Below, one piece after another: positions 17,395 to 25,000 of a stretch of DNA of 25,000 nt (its first letter is position 1; every line of letters begins with the position of its first letter). The stretch is from Euglena gracilis (taxonomy: Eukaryota; Euglenozoa; Euglenophyceae; Euglenales; Euglenaceae), in assembly GCA_900893395.1 (NCBI GenBank), contig CAAHFI010670996.1, positions 1-25,000 on the forward strand, written 5' to 3'. The notes beneath the pieces were generated by a model that did no database searches, was not told the DNA's origin, and saw nothing but the letters and a program-made list of their open reading frames with translations. Both the position numbers and the translations under genes were made by a program.

Positions 17395-17428
17395 ATCCAC
17401 ACATGGCACAGTGGTGCCATGTGTGGAT
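17395..17428. repeat. perfect 15-bp hairpin at a splice donor
   Basis: ATCCACACATGGCAC (17395-17409) and GTGCCATGTGTGGAT (17414-17428) are exact reverse complements around AGTG. On the minus strand the stem starts three bases after the donor GT of the exon candidate 17432-17519. Confidence 0.95.
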
Positions 17429-17431
17429 CAC

Positions 17432-17519
17432 CTGTCCGTGCGTCCTGCCGACTGGCGTCCTCTGCCTCGCCGTAGCACTCGACGTCGTGGAGGTCGATCT
17501 CGCGCCAGTTGGGGGAGGG
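17432..17519 (-). CDS. exon candidate, minus strand, product unknown
   Basis: The minus strand reads PSP then NWREIDLHDVECYGEAEDAS and RQDART. The balanced charged composition and nearly exclusive C/G third positions make it one of the more convincing exons. The acceptor is CTGCGCCAG (17520-17521), the donor ACAG followed by GTGATC (17426-17431), and the length is 88 nt, entering in phase 0 and leaving in phase 1. I do not recognise the family; acidic LHDVECYGEAED could be a surface strand-loop. It may be an upstream exon of the WD40-type gene or part of another gene on the same strand. Confidence 0.5.
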
Positions 17520-17936
17520 CTGGCGCAGGAGTATGCTGCGAGCAGGGCAGCACGAGCGTTTAGACATTTCCGGATGCAGAACAACAACGTGCACTTTGTG
17601 GTCTGACGTTTGGCGGACATCTGGCCGGTGCGAACAGACGACAAGGTACCTGCCCCGGCCAATTGGTCCTGAACCAACCATCCCCTCATGCTTGCCTCAT
17701 TTTTGAGGAGTTTTGTGATTCTGTCAAAAAGGCAAAAAATTCTGGGCAGATGTCAAAAAAGCTGCCAACAAGAGTTTTCTTAAAGACTCCGATGGGGGGG
17801 TCACACGGGTCGGCTGAAAATTTTGCTGGCTGAGCCTCCCCTAAGGGGTGGGGTCTAATTTTCTTGTTGGGGGATAGTTTTAGAATGCTTCCAAGAAGGC
17901 AATCAGAGATGCTGTCAAGTCTGTTAAGCCAGACCG
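17520..17936. other. spacer, no gene recognised
   Basis: AT-balanced sequence with repeated words such as TGTCAAAAA(A/G)GC near 17723 and 17750. No gene is recognised. Confidence 0.35.
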
Positions 17937-18030
17937 TTAAAACTTGTTTAAAAGCACATCAAAAAGGCTGTCAACCCCCTTCTCCACCTGTTTCAGCTCG
18001 GCGATGTTGAATACTGACCTGGCCATGTCA
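17937..18030 (-). other. short minus-strand open frame, possible exon
   Basis: The minus strand reads MARSVFNIAELKQVEKGVDS and ends LLNKF with a stop. The composition looks like a natural helix, but third positions are not G/C-biased as in the exons. An AG before TCAGTATT and a GTGGAG after CTGAAACAG could also define a 31-nt microexon (SVFNIAELKQ). The function is unknown. Confidence 0.2.
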
Positions 18031-18214
18031 ACAGTGGGAGGCCAACAAACCACCAACGTCTTGGCAAGGCGGGGGGGGCATGCCACCCTGAAACACGAAG
18101 ACAAAGGGGATAAAGACGTCGTGACCCCCCCCCCAGGTGTGTGCCCACACGCCTCGGGCCAGAACCCGTGCTTGGATGTGTTTGCGGCACAGCGGCACAC
18201 ACACCGGAGCTCAC

Positions 18215-18286
18215 ACACAGCCTGAGTGTCAAACGTCGCAGGCACTCCTTCCGCAGGTCCAGGCGATGGTATCGCTGTGCCTCATT
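18215..18286 (-). CDS. 72-nt exon candidate, minus strand
   Basis: The minus strand reads NEAQ then RYHRLDLRKECLRRLTLR, ending LC. It lies exactly between an acceptor TGACCCCAG (18287-18288) and a consensus donor GTGAGC (18209-18214), is 24 codons long, and is phase 0 at both ends. The Arg/Leu spacing suggests an amphipathic helix. I do not recognise a family. It is the rightmost well-bounded exon candidate on this strand. Confidence 0.45.
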
Positions 18287-18642
18287 CTGGGGTCAAAGAG
18301 ACGGCACCACACATGCCTTCTTCTTGTGCAACTCGGCACAATTTCAAAAAATATGGGGGAGGAGGGAAATTGGGCACAGAAAAATTGGTTTAAAAAACAA
18401 TGGTTGAGGGAACATGAATAAATCCTATTATTTGGTCTTATTTTTGGATTTTATCTTGACTGACCAGGGCCAGAAAAAAAGCTTCATTTCCAGGTTCCCA
18501 AAAATAATCTCTCTTTCCTTTGGCGCTTTGCACCGTGTGTAAATTGATGCAGTTTGGCCTTTACAATGTTTTTTTTGGAAACTTGAAACATCTCAATTCT
18601 TCTGCCTAAAACTGGAGTTTTGGAATTATTCAGGGAAAACTT
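18287..18642. other. spacer, no gene recognised
   Basis: AT-richer sequence with short A and T runs; no repeat or protein is recognised. Confidence 0.35.
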
Positions 18643-19194
18643 TCACCGTCTCCAGCGCTTTGCGCCGCCAGGGTTGCTTGATTCTGTGGGGATCTTATTT
18701 TGGGGGTCTTCCATTTTTGAGGGGCCTACTTGGTTGACCTTTGGATGCTCAATTTTCCTCTGGCTAAATCTTTCAAGGTGCGCCCAGAGTGTCCTCCCTG
18801 TACCAACTTTCCTGCGGATGGGAGGGGTGAGTGTTACTAAACACCCCTCTGAGCTCAATCGGTTGGAATGGTGTTCTAAACCTCTCCGCCCCTCCCCCCC
18901 CCTTGTGTTGCCGTCCGAAATCACCCATTCCCTGCTCTCCTTTCTCCCAAACTGGAGATGAGCAGAACACCCTCCTTTCTCTGCCTGCTTTTGTCGCCCA
19001 CTGTTCCCCACCGAATTCCAAATCCTTGAAACTTGCCCGCCATCCCCTCGCGCTTGATCTATGGGCTTGCAGAACCACCTCGATGAAGAAATGCTCCGTT
19101 TGAGGTCCAGGGCAGGAACCTGAATACCAACAGGTCCAATGCTATCGGGATAATGAAGAGGGGAATACCTCCAGGTGGGCTGCTGCATCAACAC
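18643..19194 (-). CDS. unrecognised 183-codon open frame
   Basis: This is one of the longest uninterrupted minus-strand frames in sequence of ordinary GC. The translation is hydrophilic and basic, with stretches such as QFGRKESREWVISDGN and IEHPKVNQVGPSKMEDPQNK and a basic tail ending KRWRR. It has no membrane segment, signal peptide or motif I recognise. Third positions are not strongly G/C-biased, unlike the exon candidates. It could be a small gene, part of a decayed element, or a chance open frame; no promoter or poly(A) signal was identified. Confidence 0.2.
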   Translation of the reverse strand: MLMQQPTWRYSPLHYPDSIGPVGIQVPALDLKRSISSSRWFCKPIDQARGDGGQVSRIWNSVGNSGRQKQAEKGGCSAHLQFGRKESREWVISDGNTRGGEGRRGLEHHSNRLSSEGCLVTLTPPIRRKVGTGRTLWAHLERFSQRKIEHPKVNQVGPSKMEDPQNKIPTESSNPGGAKRWRR

Positions 19195-19439
19195 CCTCCG
19201 TGGCAGGACGTCAACCCAGGGCTGGCTGCAAAAGCAGAGGGGGCTGTAGGAAGGACTGCGACGTGGAAGGAGCCCGATGACTCATTCGATCCTGTGTCTG
19301 ACATCCATCGACACATCCCATTGCGGGCCGACCAACCAGGACGGGTCCACTTTCAAAAACCTGTCATTTTTGTCTTTTTTTGAAAAAAACATTCAGCCTC
19401 CCCAAAGGGGATTCACCCAAAATGGCTCAAATCCAGAAC

Positions 19440-19621
19440 ACATACATACATGCACACATACACACATACATATATACACATACACACACATACACACATA
19501 CGTACATACATACGTACATACATACATACGTACGTACATACATACGTACATACATACATACATACATACATACATACATACATACATACATACATACATA
19601 CATACATACATACATACATAC
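19440..19621. repeat. CATA/CACATA microsatellite
   Basis: Starts with imperfect CACATA/TACACA repeats, passes through TACGTACATA variants and becomes pure (CATA)n from about 19550 to 19621. It ends at a T-run. The repeat encodes Tyr-Ile-His-Thr-like frames on one strand and Met-Tyr-Val-Cys on the other, so long open frames here are artefacts. Confidence 0.97.
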
Positions 19622-19649
19622 TTTTTTTTTGTGTGGTGGCCAGGCCAGA

Positions 19650-19990
19650 GAGGTCACACAGCGTGCACTGTATGGCCCCTCCCCGTCCACCATGGCAGTG
19701 AGGCGACCAAGCCCCGCCTGCAGGGACATGGATGCCGTCAACCCCTGCCAAGTGGAGCCCCATGGATGGGGCCCCGCAAGGCCGGCCCCGCGCCGGGGCC
19801 AGGGTTCCCCCCCATTTGTGCCAGGTGTGCTGGGTAGACTGCCCGGAGCAAGGCTGCCGCGATAGGGGCGAGCCGTTGGCCGAGGGTCCACCCAGCGCCG
19901 CGGCGTGAGACAGAGTGCTTGTTGCCCTCCAGCCGCATTGCCGGACCGTAAAAGACACTTTGCCGGTGATCTGCCACTGGTAATGAGTCC
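19650..19990. other. GC-rich island, exon candidates uncertain
   Basis: On the minus strand one frame reads GAGWTLGQRLAPIAAALLRA then VYPAHLAQ, another YQWQITGKVSFTVRQ, and near 19670 YSARCVTSLAWPPH, which resembles a WD40 strand (VTSLAW.P). The plus strand is open as well. No frame is clearly better, and splice sites are not convincing. It may be an upstream exon region of the minus-strand gene. Confidence 0.25.
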
Positions 19991-20574
19991 ACTTAAACAC
20001 TCTTACAAAAGGGGTGTGATGGCCACCAGAGTTTCCAAGGAACCTTAATAGCTACGCTAAGACTGTTGGAGCTGGGCCAACAACATGGACAATCTCACCA
20101 GTCCTGTCATGCTCTTTTGGGTTTCGCTCAATGTGCTGTAGGATAAGGAGGGACTTGAAACACCAGACATAAAACAAAAAGCAAAAACCTCAATGGGACC
20201 CGGGATATCGACCATCTGAGGTAAAGAGGCGCGGCATGTAGCGAATCAGCGGAGGGCATTGAGCGCCTCCACCAAATGGCATGGGAGGGGTGATTGGTGG
20301 CCAGAACCCAACGGTCCTCTGCCCTGCCCTCAGTCTACTGGCAGGGCGCACGAGGTGAGCGTGGCAATCATCACATTCCCAGGTGCAGGGGATTGCACCG
20401 CGTGGACACATTCAAAAAAGGTGTGGGGGCCCTCTGGAGGTTGGGGCCAACGAGGCCATCCCAGTGGCACAGTCTTCCCAAAGGTGGAGTGGAATGAGAG
20501 AAATGGGACCACAAAGCCCACAAAGGCGTCGTCTGGCCAGTCCCAAGAATTTTCGGTCTTTTTTTGCAAAAGTC

Positions 20575-20841
20575 CTATGAGTGTGCAGTGTGCACCGAGC
20601 GGAGAAGCTCGTGGAAAGACGTGCACATGATGTGGTAGGTTGCAGAAATGTTGGCACCTTCCAGACCCGCAACCGGAACCACTAACCCGGAATGAGTCAG
20701 GTACACTCCCGCAGCAGAGAGAAGCCATCCCTGCGTCTGAAAAAAGGGGGAAAGGGGGAATGGTTCTGCCTCGTAAAAGACACGTACCCTCCAGGGGTTC
20801 CGCAGCACGTTGACCATCCAGGGGCGTGGGTGACTCAGCAA
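20575..20841 (-). CDS. unrecognised open frame
   Basis: The 88-codon minus-strand frame includes NVLRNPWRVRVFYEAEPFPL and GVYLTHSGLVVPVAGLEGAN followed by ATYHIMCTSFHELLRS. The alternating strands and turns read like real protein rather than low-complexity sequence. I recognise no motif. A plus-strand frame overlaps (20692-20916), so strand is not certain. It may be a fragment of a larger decayed coding region. Confidence 0.2.
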   Translation of the reverse strand: MLSHPRPWMVNVLRNPWRVRVFYEAEPFPLSPFFQTQGWLLSAAGVYLTHSGLVVPVAGLEGANISATYHIMCTSFHELLRSVHTAHS

Positions 20842-22420
20842 TTTCTCTCAGTCCTCTTGCAACCTCCGTTGTCTGTTAGGTGCAGCACTCGCGAATATGG
20901 AGGGCCAGGGGACTGACTTCATTTGCAAAAAGCGCAATGTCGTCGAACGTGTGAAGGGAGGGGGCTGATCGGAGCCGTAGGCTCATGGCTATGTCGGACC
21001 ACTTCAATGCATAACATTCCAACAGGAGCTACCATGCAGGACAATTATGAAAACAAGAAGCCCCCGGTTGACCCAATGTTATCATGAGGTAATTATTGTA
21101 AGATCACACAGGCAATTCTTTGGCCGGGACACGAGGCACCAATCAATATACACTTGAAACGGTCATCGGCACGGGCTTGCATGGACGCAACCGTGGAGCT
21201 GTGAGTGTCAGGTGGCTCAGAAATAAACCCCCTCATCCATTGTGAACCAATGCTTCCGACACAAACGCCATGAGTGGCTCTACTATGGCAAGACCGAGGC
21301 TTTGCTGGCTTTCGACTGGGCGTGGAGCATTGAAAAATGTCAGAGAGGACAATGCGCTACCTTTGGCGATGCACAGGAAATGGGCTAATGGTCCCTCAGC
21401 CAACCATCCAGCAAACCAGGAGGAGGGGTCATGCAACACACAACCCCAAGTTGGTGTGGGCCAGAAAGCCAACGGTGACGAAGGCTACCAAGGCACAACC
21501 AACATTTACCCCATGTCAGACCCATCAGTATAGCTGTTACCCGATCACACGGTATTTCCTTCTCCTAGGGAAGGTCGGGGGTTCTTCACATGTGGTGGGG
21601 AACCAGGAAATATCCCGAGAATCAGCTACCTGATGTAGGGAAGCTTGGTCACACCAACTCGTTTTGACCTGGTGTGAAAACCACATCTTGGCCAGAAGGG
21701 CAGAGATATACACATTGTAGGTTTGCATTGCCTCTGTTTACACTTGGGTCCACCAACCGTCCAATGAGCAACTGGAGGGTAACTGAGACCAGCCCTACCC
21801 CCTTGGCCACAAAAGCAACAGATGTGGAAACCATGGCAACCGACCAGCCAAATTCATGCACATCCCTTTACATTTGCCTCTGAACTTTCACCAGCCATTC
21901 ATCCGTCAATGGCAAAGCTGCAACCCTGTAGTCACCAAATGACACATCGCAAGCAAAAAAAAAAACCCGCTGAGGCAGCATGGGGTCGGGTGAATGGTGT
22001 GTGATTGTGCTTGCACAGAAAGTCATGATTTTCTTGAAGCGTCATAAAAGCCCACAAGGTTTTTCCCCATGGCAGTTTGCTAAGCCGACCTGGGCAAGCC
22101 CAGATGCGGAGCAGACTTCAGGCTCATAGCGCAACAAGACACGCTACACCGTCAAATGGCCACTCCAGATTATACACTTTCAGTTTGTGGGGTTGACCAC
22201 TGTCCCCACCCTTGTTGCTATGTTCACATTGGTATTCCTCCCGCCCCCGTTTCGGAGTGAACGAACAACCGACTGTCATCAAAGAAAATGCTGGTGTCGG
22301 TTCACCCTCGGGGGGTGCGCCGCTGTCGCAAGGCGCTCGACCTCATCACCTTCAGACAGATGGATTACCTCATCCCTGGGCTGGCACCTTGAGCTCTGAC
22401 TTGGGTTACTGCTAAGGGGG

Positions 22421-22786
22421 TTGTTGGGCCAAAAAGGGGGTGTTGGCGAAAAGTTGGAGCAGGTGGAGGAAGCGGAGACACCAGTCCCCGCAGTCCACAG
22501 CCTGAAAAAAAAATGGAATGCAGGGAGAATCCTCTCTTCTGAGGTTGCAAAAAGAGAGAAAAAACCTGACATCTCTGCACGAGTTGCCACTCGGGTGAAA
22601 AATGTAGAGGCCTCCAATTTACGCAAAGCGGACTCCAAGGCTATGGGCCGACTGCTTTGGAGGAACCCGGTGGGGGACTTCTTCCGAAGTAACGACAAAA
22701 AGCCTAGTCCACAACAAATGAAGCATCCCCATGATGAAGCCTTTGTGGCCATGTGCCTGGAATCTCCCATACTGCCCAGAGGGTGA
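22421..22786 (+). CDS. unrecognised open frame, Lys/Arg rich
   Basis: The 121-codon plus-strand frame has a natural charged composition: KKKWNAGRILSSEVAKREKK, then ISARVATRVKNVEASNLRKA, then MGRLLWRNPVGDFF and QQMKHPHDEAFVAMCLES. The reverse strand over the same bases is Phe/Ser/Leu rich, as antisense of such coding usually is, which favours the plus strand. No domain is recognised. The next frame starts only a few bases after its stop, which suggests both come from one longer coding stretch, or that both are chance. Confidence 0.3.
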   Translation: MLGQKGGVGEKLEQVEEAETPVPAVHSLKKKWNAGRILSSEVAKREKKPDISARVATRVKNVEASNLRKADSKAMGRLLWRNPVGDFFRSNDKKPSPQQMKHPHDEAFVAMCLESPILPRG

Positions 22787-22789
22787 ACG

Positions 22790-23266
22790 ATGAACAGAGC
22801 ACGGAGGTGGGGACATCGTCAATGCCTGCCGTGGTCTGTTACACACCACATCTCCCGTGGTGAAAGAGATGACAAGCCATGGGTCGACCCTACGCCACTT
22901 TCAGACCCTGCTGGGAGGTTGCAAACACCTGTTGGGGGGGTTCGTCTGCGATCCCCCCCGAATGATGGGGTGTGTTGCCTAACACCCCTTCCAACAAGAA
23001 GGCAAACCCATGTGGGGATGTCGTGCTCCTTACTTACTCTGTGCCCAACGTCGAAGGCACGCATAAAATTCCTCTGGGTGCAATGGGAGAAAGACACTGA
23101 CAGGTCGGATATCCTGAAAGGACAAAATCCTTCTGAATTGGGCAAAGAGGAAGTCGGGAGATACATTGTTCATGGAAACCCCTTAGGTTGCTGCCTTCTG
23201 GAGACCGAACTCAGGGGCAAACACGGTTATTCACCTCCTGATCCACGGCAACCAGTTGAACTCTAG
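22790..23266 (+). CDS. unrecognised 158-codon open frame
   Basis: The plus-strand frame ends with natural-looking sequence: KARIKFLWVQWEKDTDRSDI, GQNPSELGKEEVGRYIVHGN and CCLLETELRGKHGYSPP. The first third is Arg/Pro rich and less convincing. No motif, signal peptide or membrane segment is visible. It follows the frame at 22421-22786 almost directly and shares its composition, so both probably have a common origin. Confidence 0.25.
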   Translation: MNRARRWGHRQCLPWSVTHHISRGERDDKPWVDPTPLSDPAGRLQTPVGGVRLRSPPNDGVCCLTPLPTRRQTHVGMSCSLLTLCPTSKARIKFLWVQWEKDTDRSDILKGQNPSELGKEEVGRYIVHGNPLGCCLLETELRGKHGYSPPDPRQPVEL

Positions 23267-23630
23267 GAGGCTAATCCCCCCTCCCCTTGCAGCGTTCATA
23301 CGGGGGGTGCATGCGGCCTCTCTGCATAATCGCATTGGCTATGTAGACTGGGGAACAATTCAATGAGTGAAGCTCGGCCAATTTGATACGAATGAAGTCA
23401 TCAGGGGAAGAAAAACTGCAAAAAAATTCAGAAATATCCAGCGGTTTAGTATGCAGTTTTTTGCTGCACTGACCAGCGAGAATTGGGCGGTACTCTCTTT
23501 GGCCAGAGAGAAAGCACCAGGAAGGGCTAAATGCACGACCACTGCCCGAAGCGTTGAATTTCTTGGTGGGAAACATTTATCCTGGCCTTTCCAGGGGTGG
23601 GGTGCACTGGCCAAAATGTAGTCGGTTTCG

Positions 23631-23900
23631 ATGGTGAAGGTCCTTCCTCTGCGACAAGTGAAACTTGTATATTTTCCCTATGTGGGAAAAGCAAAAAAAA
23701 AAAAAGAAGCAGAAAGAACGTCTTTCTTGGACCGTTGGAGGCGAGAGCTTTCCTCAGAGTTTGTGGGCGCCCAGTTGACAATCCAGTTTGCTACCACTGA
23801 GCAGGCGGGGCTCTTTCCTGAGCGAAAGCCAGGGCTGAAGAACCCCCTTAGACCAGAGGAGATGGCCAGGGTTCACAACACAATTGGACAAGGAGGGTAA
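23631..23900 (+). CDS. unrecognised open frame
   Basis: The 89-codon plus-strand frame includes PLRQVKLVYFPYVGKAKKKK, RTSFLDRWRRELSSEFVGAQ and LKNPLRPEEMARVHNTIGQG. The composition is natural and charged. An A-run near 23691-23704 lies inside it. No family is recognised. It is in line with the plus-strand frames to its left and may be part of the same decayed coding region. Confidence 0.25.
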   Translation: MVKVLPLRQVKLVYFPYVGKAKKKKEAERTSFLDRWRRELSSEFVGAQLTIQFATTEQAGLFPERKPGLKNPLRPEEMARVHNTIGQGG

Positions 23901-23953
23901 CAAAAGAAAATTGTTACCATGCCGCTCGCAACATCCTAAAATAGAGGGGTACA

Positions 23954-24268
23954 CTAGGGCAGGCATGTTCCCTCTGGGCAGGGCAAATCGACGGTGAATC
24001 CGGAGGATGTGGGGAATATTGTTGTCTTCTGCTGCAGAGCAGAGATGGACTGGCCCTGCCGCCCGCAGGTGCGCCTAAAACCACACACCGGTAACAAAAG
24101 AATATCGGGGGTGCAGCCGATGATGGCACCAGGGCGTCCCGATGCACTCCACTTCGCCGCGCCTGGTCCGCCATCGGATGGCGATCTGGAGGGAGGTGGC
24201 AGGGGGTGGGTGCGTGAGATGAGGAGGGGGAATAAGGCCCTTGGATGGAGCCTCAGCACCGCAGGCAC
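23954..24268 (-). pseudogene. weak PIF/Harbinger-like transposase core
   Basis: The minus strand contains PGAIIGCTPDILLLP, then eight residues, then GRQG and SISALQQ, and about 20 residues later FTVDLPCPEG. In HARBI1-type transposases the same order is PG.IGA.D.TH...I..P, eight residues, NRKG, S.N, and later a WPGS block. The CT-to-P and P-to-(N/G)R.G distances agree. The aspartate expected in the first block is absent here, and identity is low, so this would be a decayed copy. A plus-strand frame over the same bases (DVGNIVVFCCRAEMDWPCRP) looks equally natural, so chance similarity is quite possible. Confidence 0.2.
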
Positions 24269-24957
24269 CCGTCAAACGAAGGGCTTGCAAGAAGCGCCCC
24301 ACGTCCGCTTGTGGCAGGGGTAAGGGGACAGGGAGAGTGCGATGCAGGGCTCGAGGGGCGGTGGAGGTAATCCATATCTCTTGCAAGATGTATCTATGCT
24401 TTTCAGGCAGGCCCAACCCACATCTCCCACTAGGAAAGAACCATGTCCGAGGATCCGTTGGGGTGGTTCTTGTACGGACCTCTTCCAGAGCAACCACCTG
24501 AACACCACTGCAGGTCCTGCATAACAGGGGAAGAAAAAGAACTCCCTGGGAGACACATATACTGACTCAACAACCGAAGAACACGCAGCCTGGAGTGCGG
24601 AATTGTGGGGAAACCGTTTTGCCATGCCCTGGGAAAAGCTCATTTTGAGGGCGAAACAGTGCTATGTTTATCAGCCAAAAATATTTGTCTCTTGAAACTG
24701 CTGCAGTTGGCAGTGGCCCCCACTGAAAAACAAACTCTTCTGTGGATGCCTCGGGTTTAGCACTGCTTAAATGCATCGAACTCTGATGTGCCGGCTAAAA
24801 AATATGAACACCGAATCACCAGACGGCATTGCATCCCAGACTGCCTCCGCCTTGACTGGTTCCGATGGTGTGGGAAGGGAACCAGACAGGTAGGAGGAAT
24901 TGGATGGGAAGTAGCGGGTGCTGAGAGGCACGCCACAAGCGTGGGGGGACACAGCCA

Positions 24958-25000
24958 GGGATGGGACCTGGACCTAGCACCTGGACCTGGGACCTGGGAC
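24958..25000. repeat. short GGACCTG-type tandem repeat at window end
   Basis: Irregular copies of GGACCTG or GGGACCTG run from about 24962 to the last base and are cut by the window edge. Confidence 0.8.

Larger units (their letters stand above)
19991..24950. other. 5-kb block of different character, open frames on both strands
   Basis: Long G/C homopolymers and microsatellites, frequent to the left, are nearly absent here apart from one G-run/C-run near 22936-22960. Open frames of 60-160 codons are numerous on both strands. The best plus-strand ones are listed separately. I could not assign the block to a gene or element family. The region probably derives from longer coding sequence that has decayed, or contains exons of an unrecognised gene. 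Confidence 0.35.

Noticed and set aside
19277-20000. Long frames on both strands across the CATA repeat
   Set aside because: A 4-bp repeat without stop codons keeps its frames open; the Tyr-Ile-His-Thr and Met-Tyr-Val-Cys translations are artefacts.
23994-24060. DVGNIVVF on the plus strand as a reverse transcriptase active-site remnant
   Set aside because: The Y.DD signature is absent and no other reverse transcriptase block is visible nearby; one short similarity is not enough.

Overview
This 25 kb window looks like nuclear DNA of a eukaryote, most likely a protist or microscopic alga with GC-rich exons. Short, very GC-rich patches have a strong G/C third-position bias and sit between AG and GT splice-like signals. 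They are embedded in AT-richer DNA full of C/G homopolymers, CA/GT and CATA microsatellites, hairpins and fold-back repeats. There are no bacterial-style operons, ribosome binding sites, tRNA or rRNA genes. A glaucophyte-like or similar alga would fit, but that is a guess from composition only; nothing in the window fixes the species.

Layout, left to right. 1-2640 is non-coding and includes a degenerate tandem repeat of about 200 bp (340-1390). From about 3.3 to 12.2 kb, exon-like patches on the minus strand carry WD40 (beta-propeller) signatures: a TGHAG block, an ASGSVDGT block, a GHVLKALRFS block and an ESVVVW block. Two neighbouring pairs of these patches have compatible splice phases. 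I read them as parts of one large intron-rich WD40-repeat gene transcribed right to left. Its boundaries, full exon set and identity are not known to me. Further minus-strand exon candidates at 16.4, 17.5 and 18.25 kb may be upstream exons of the same gene or belong to another gene.

The presumed introns and spacers hold most of the unusual structure: a 250-bp near-palindromic fold-back element (8733-8982), a more diverged fold-back (10.66-11.04 kb), a dispersed CAAATAATA-type motif in both orientations (12.97-14.13 kb), a repeat with a GCGCTT(C/T)TATT core and GC-rich stem-loops (8.26-8.48 kb), a cluster of C-run/G-run palindromes with CAGTCACT repeats (15.96-16.26 kb), a candidate inverted-repeat element (5.39-5.91 kb), and several perfect 11-15 bp hairpins, one of which begins inside a predicted splice donor.

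From about 20.0 to 24.95 kb the character changes: almost no long homopolymers, no microsatellites, and many medium-length open frames on both strands. I recognise no family there with confidence. A minus-strand piece near 24.1 kb weakly resembles the catalytic core of PIF/Harbinger (HARBI1-like) transposases. This block is probably a decayed element or a separate gene region.

I did not find a convincing new multi-gene system. All exon borders are read by eye from AG/GT sites and should be treated as provisional.
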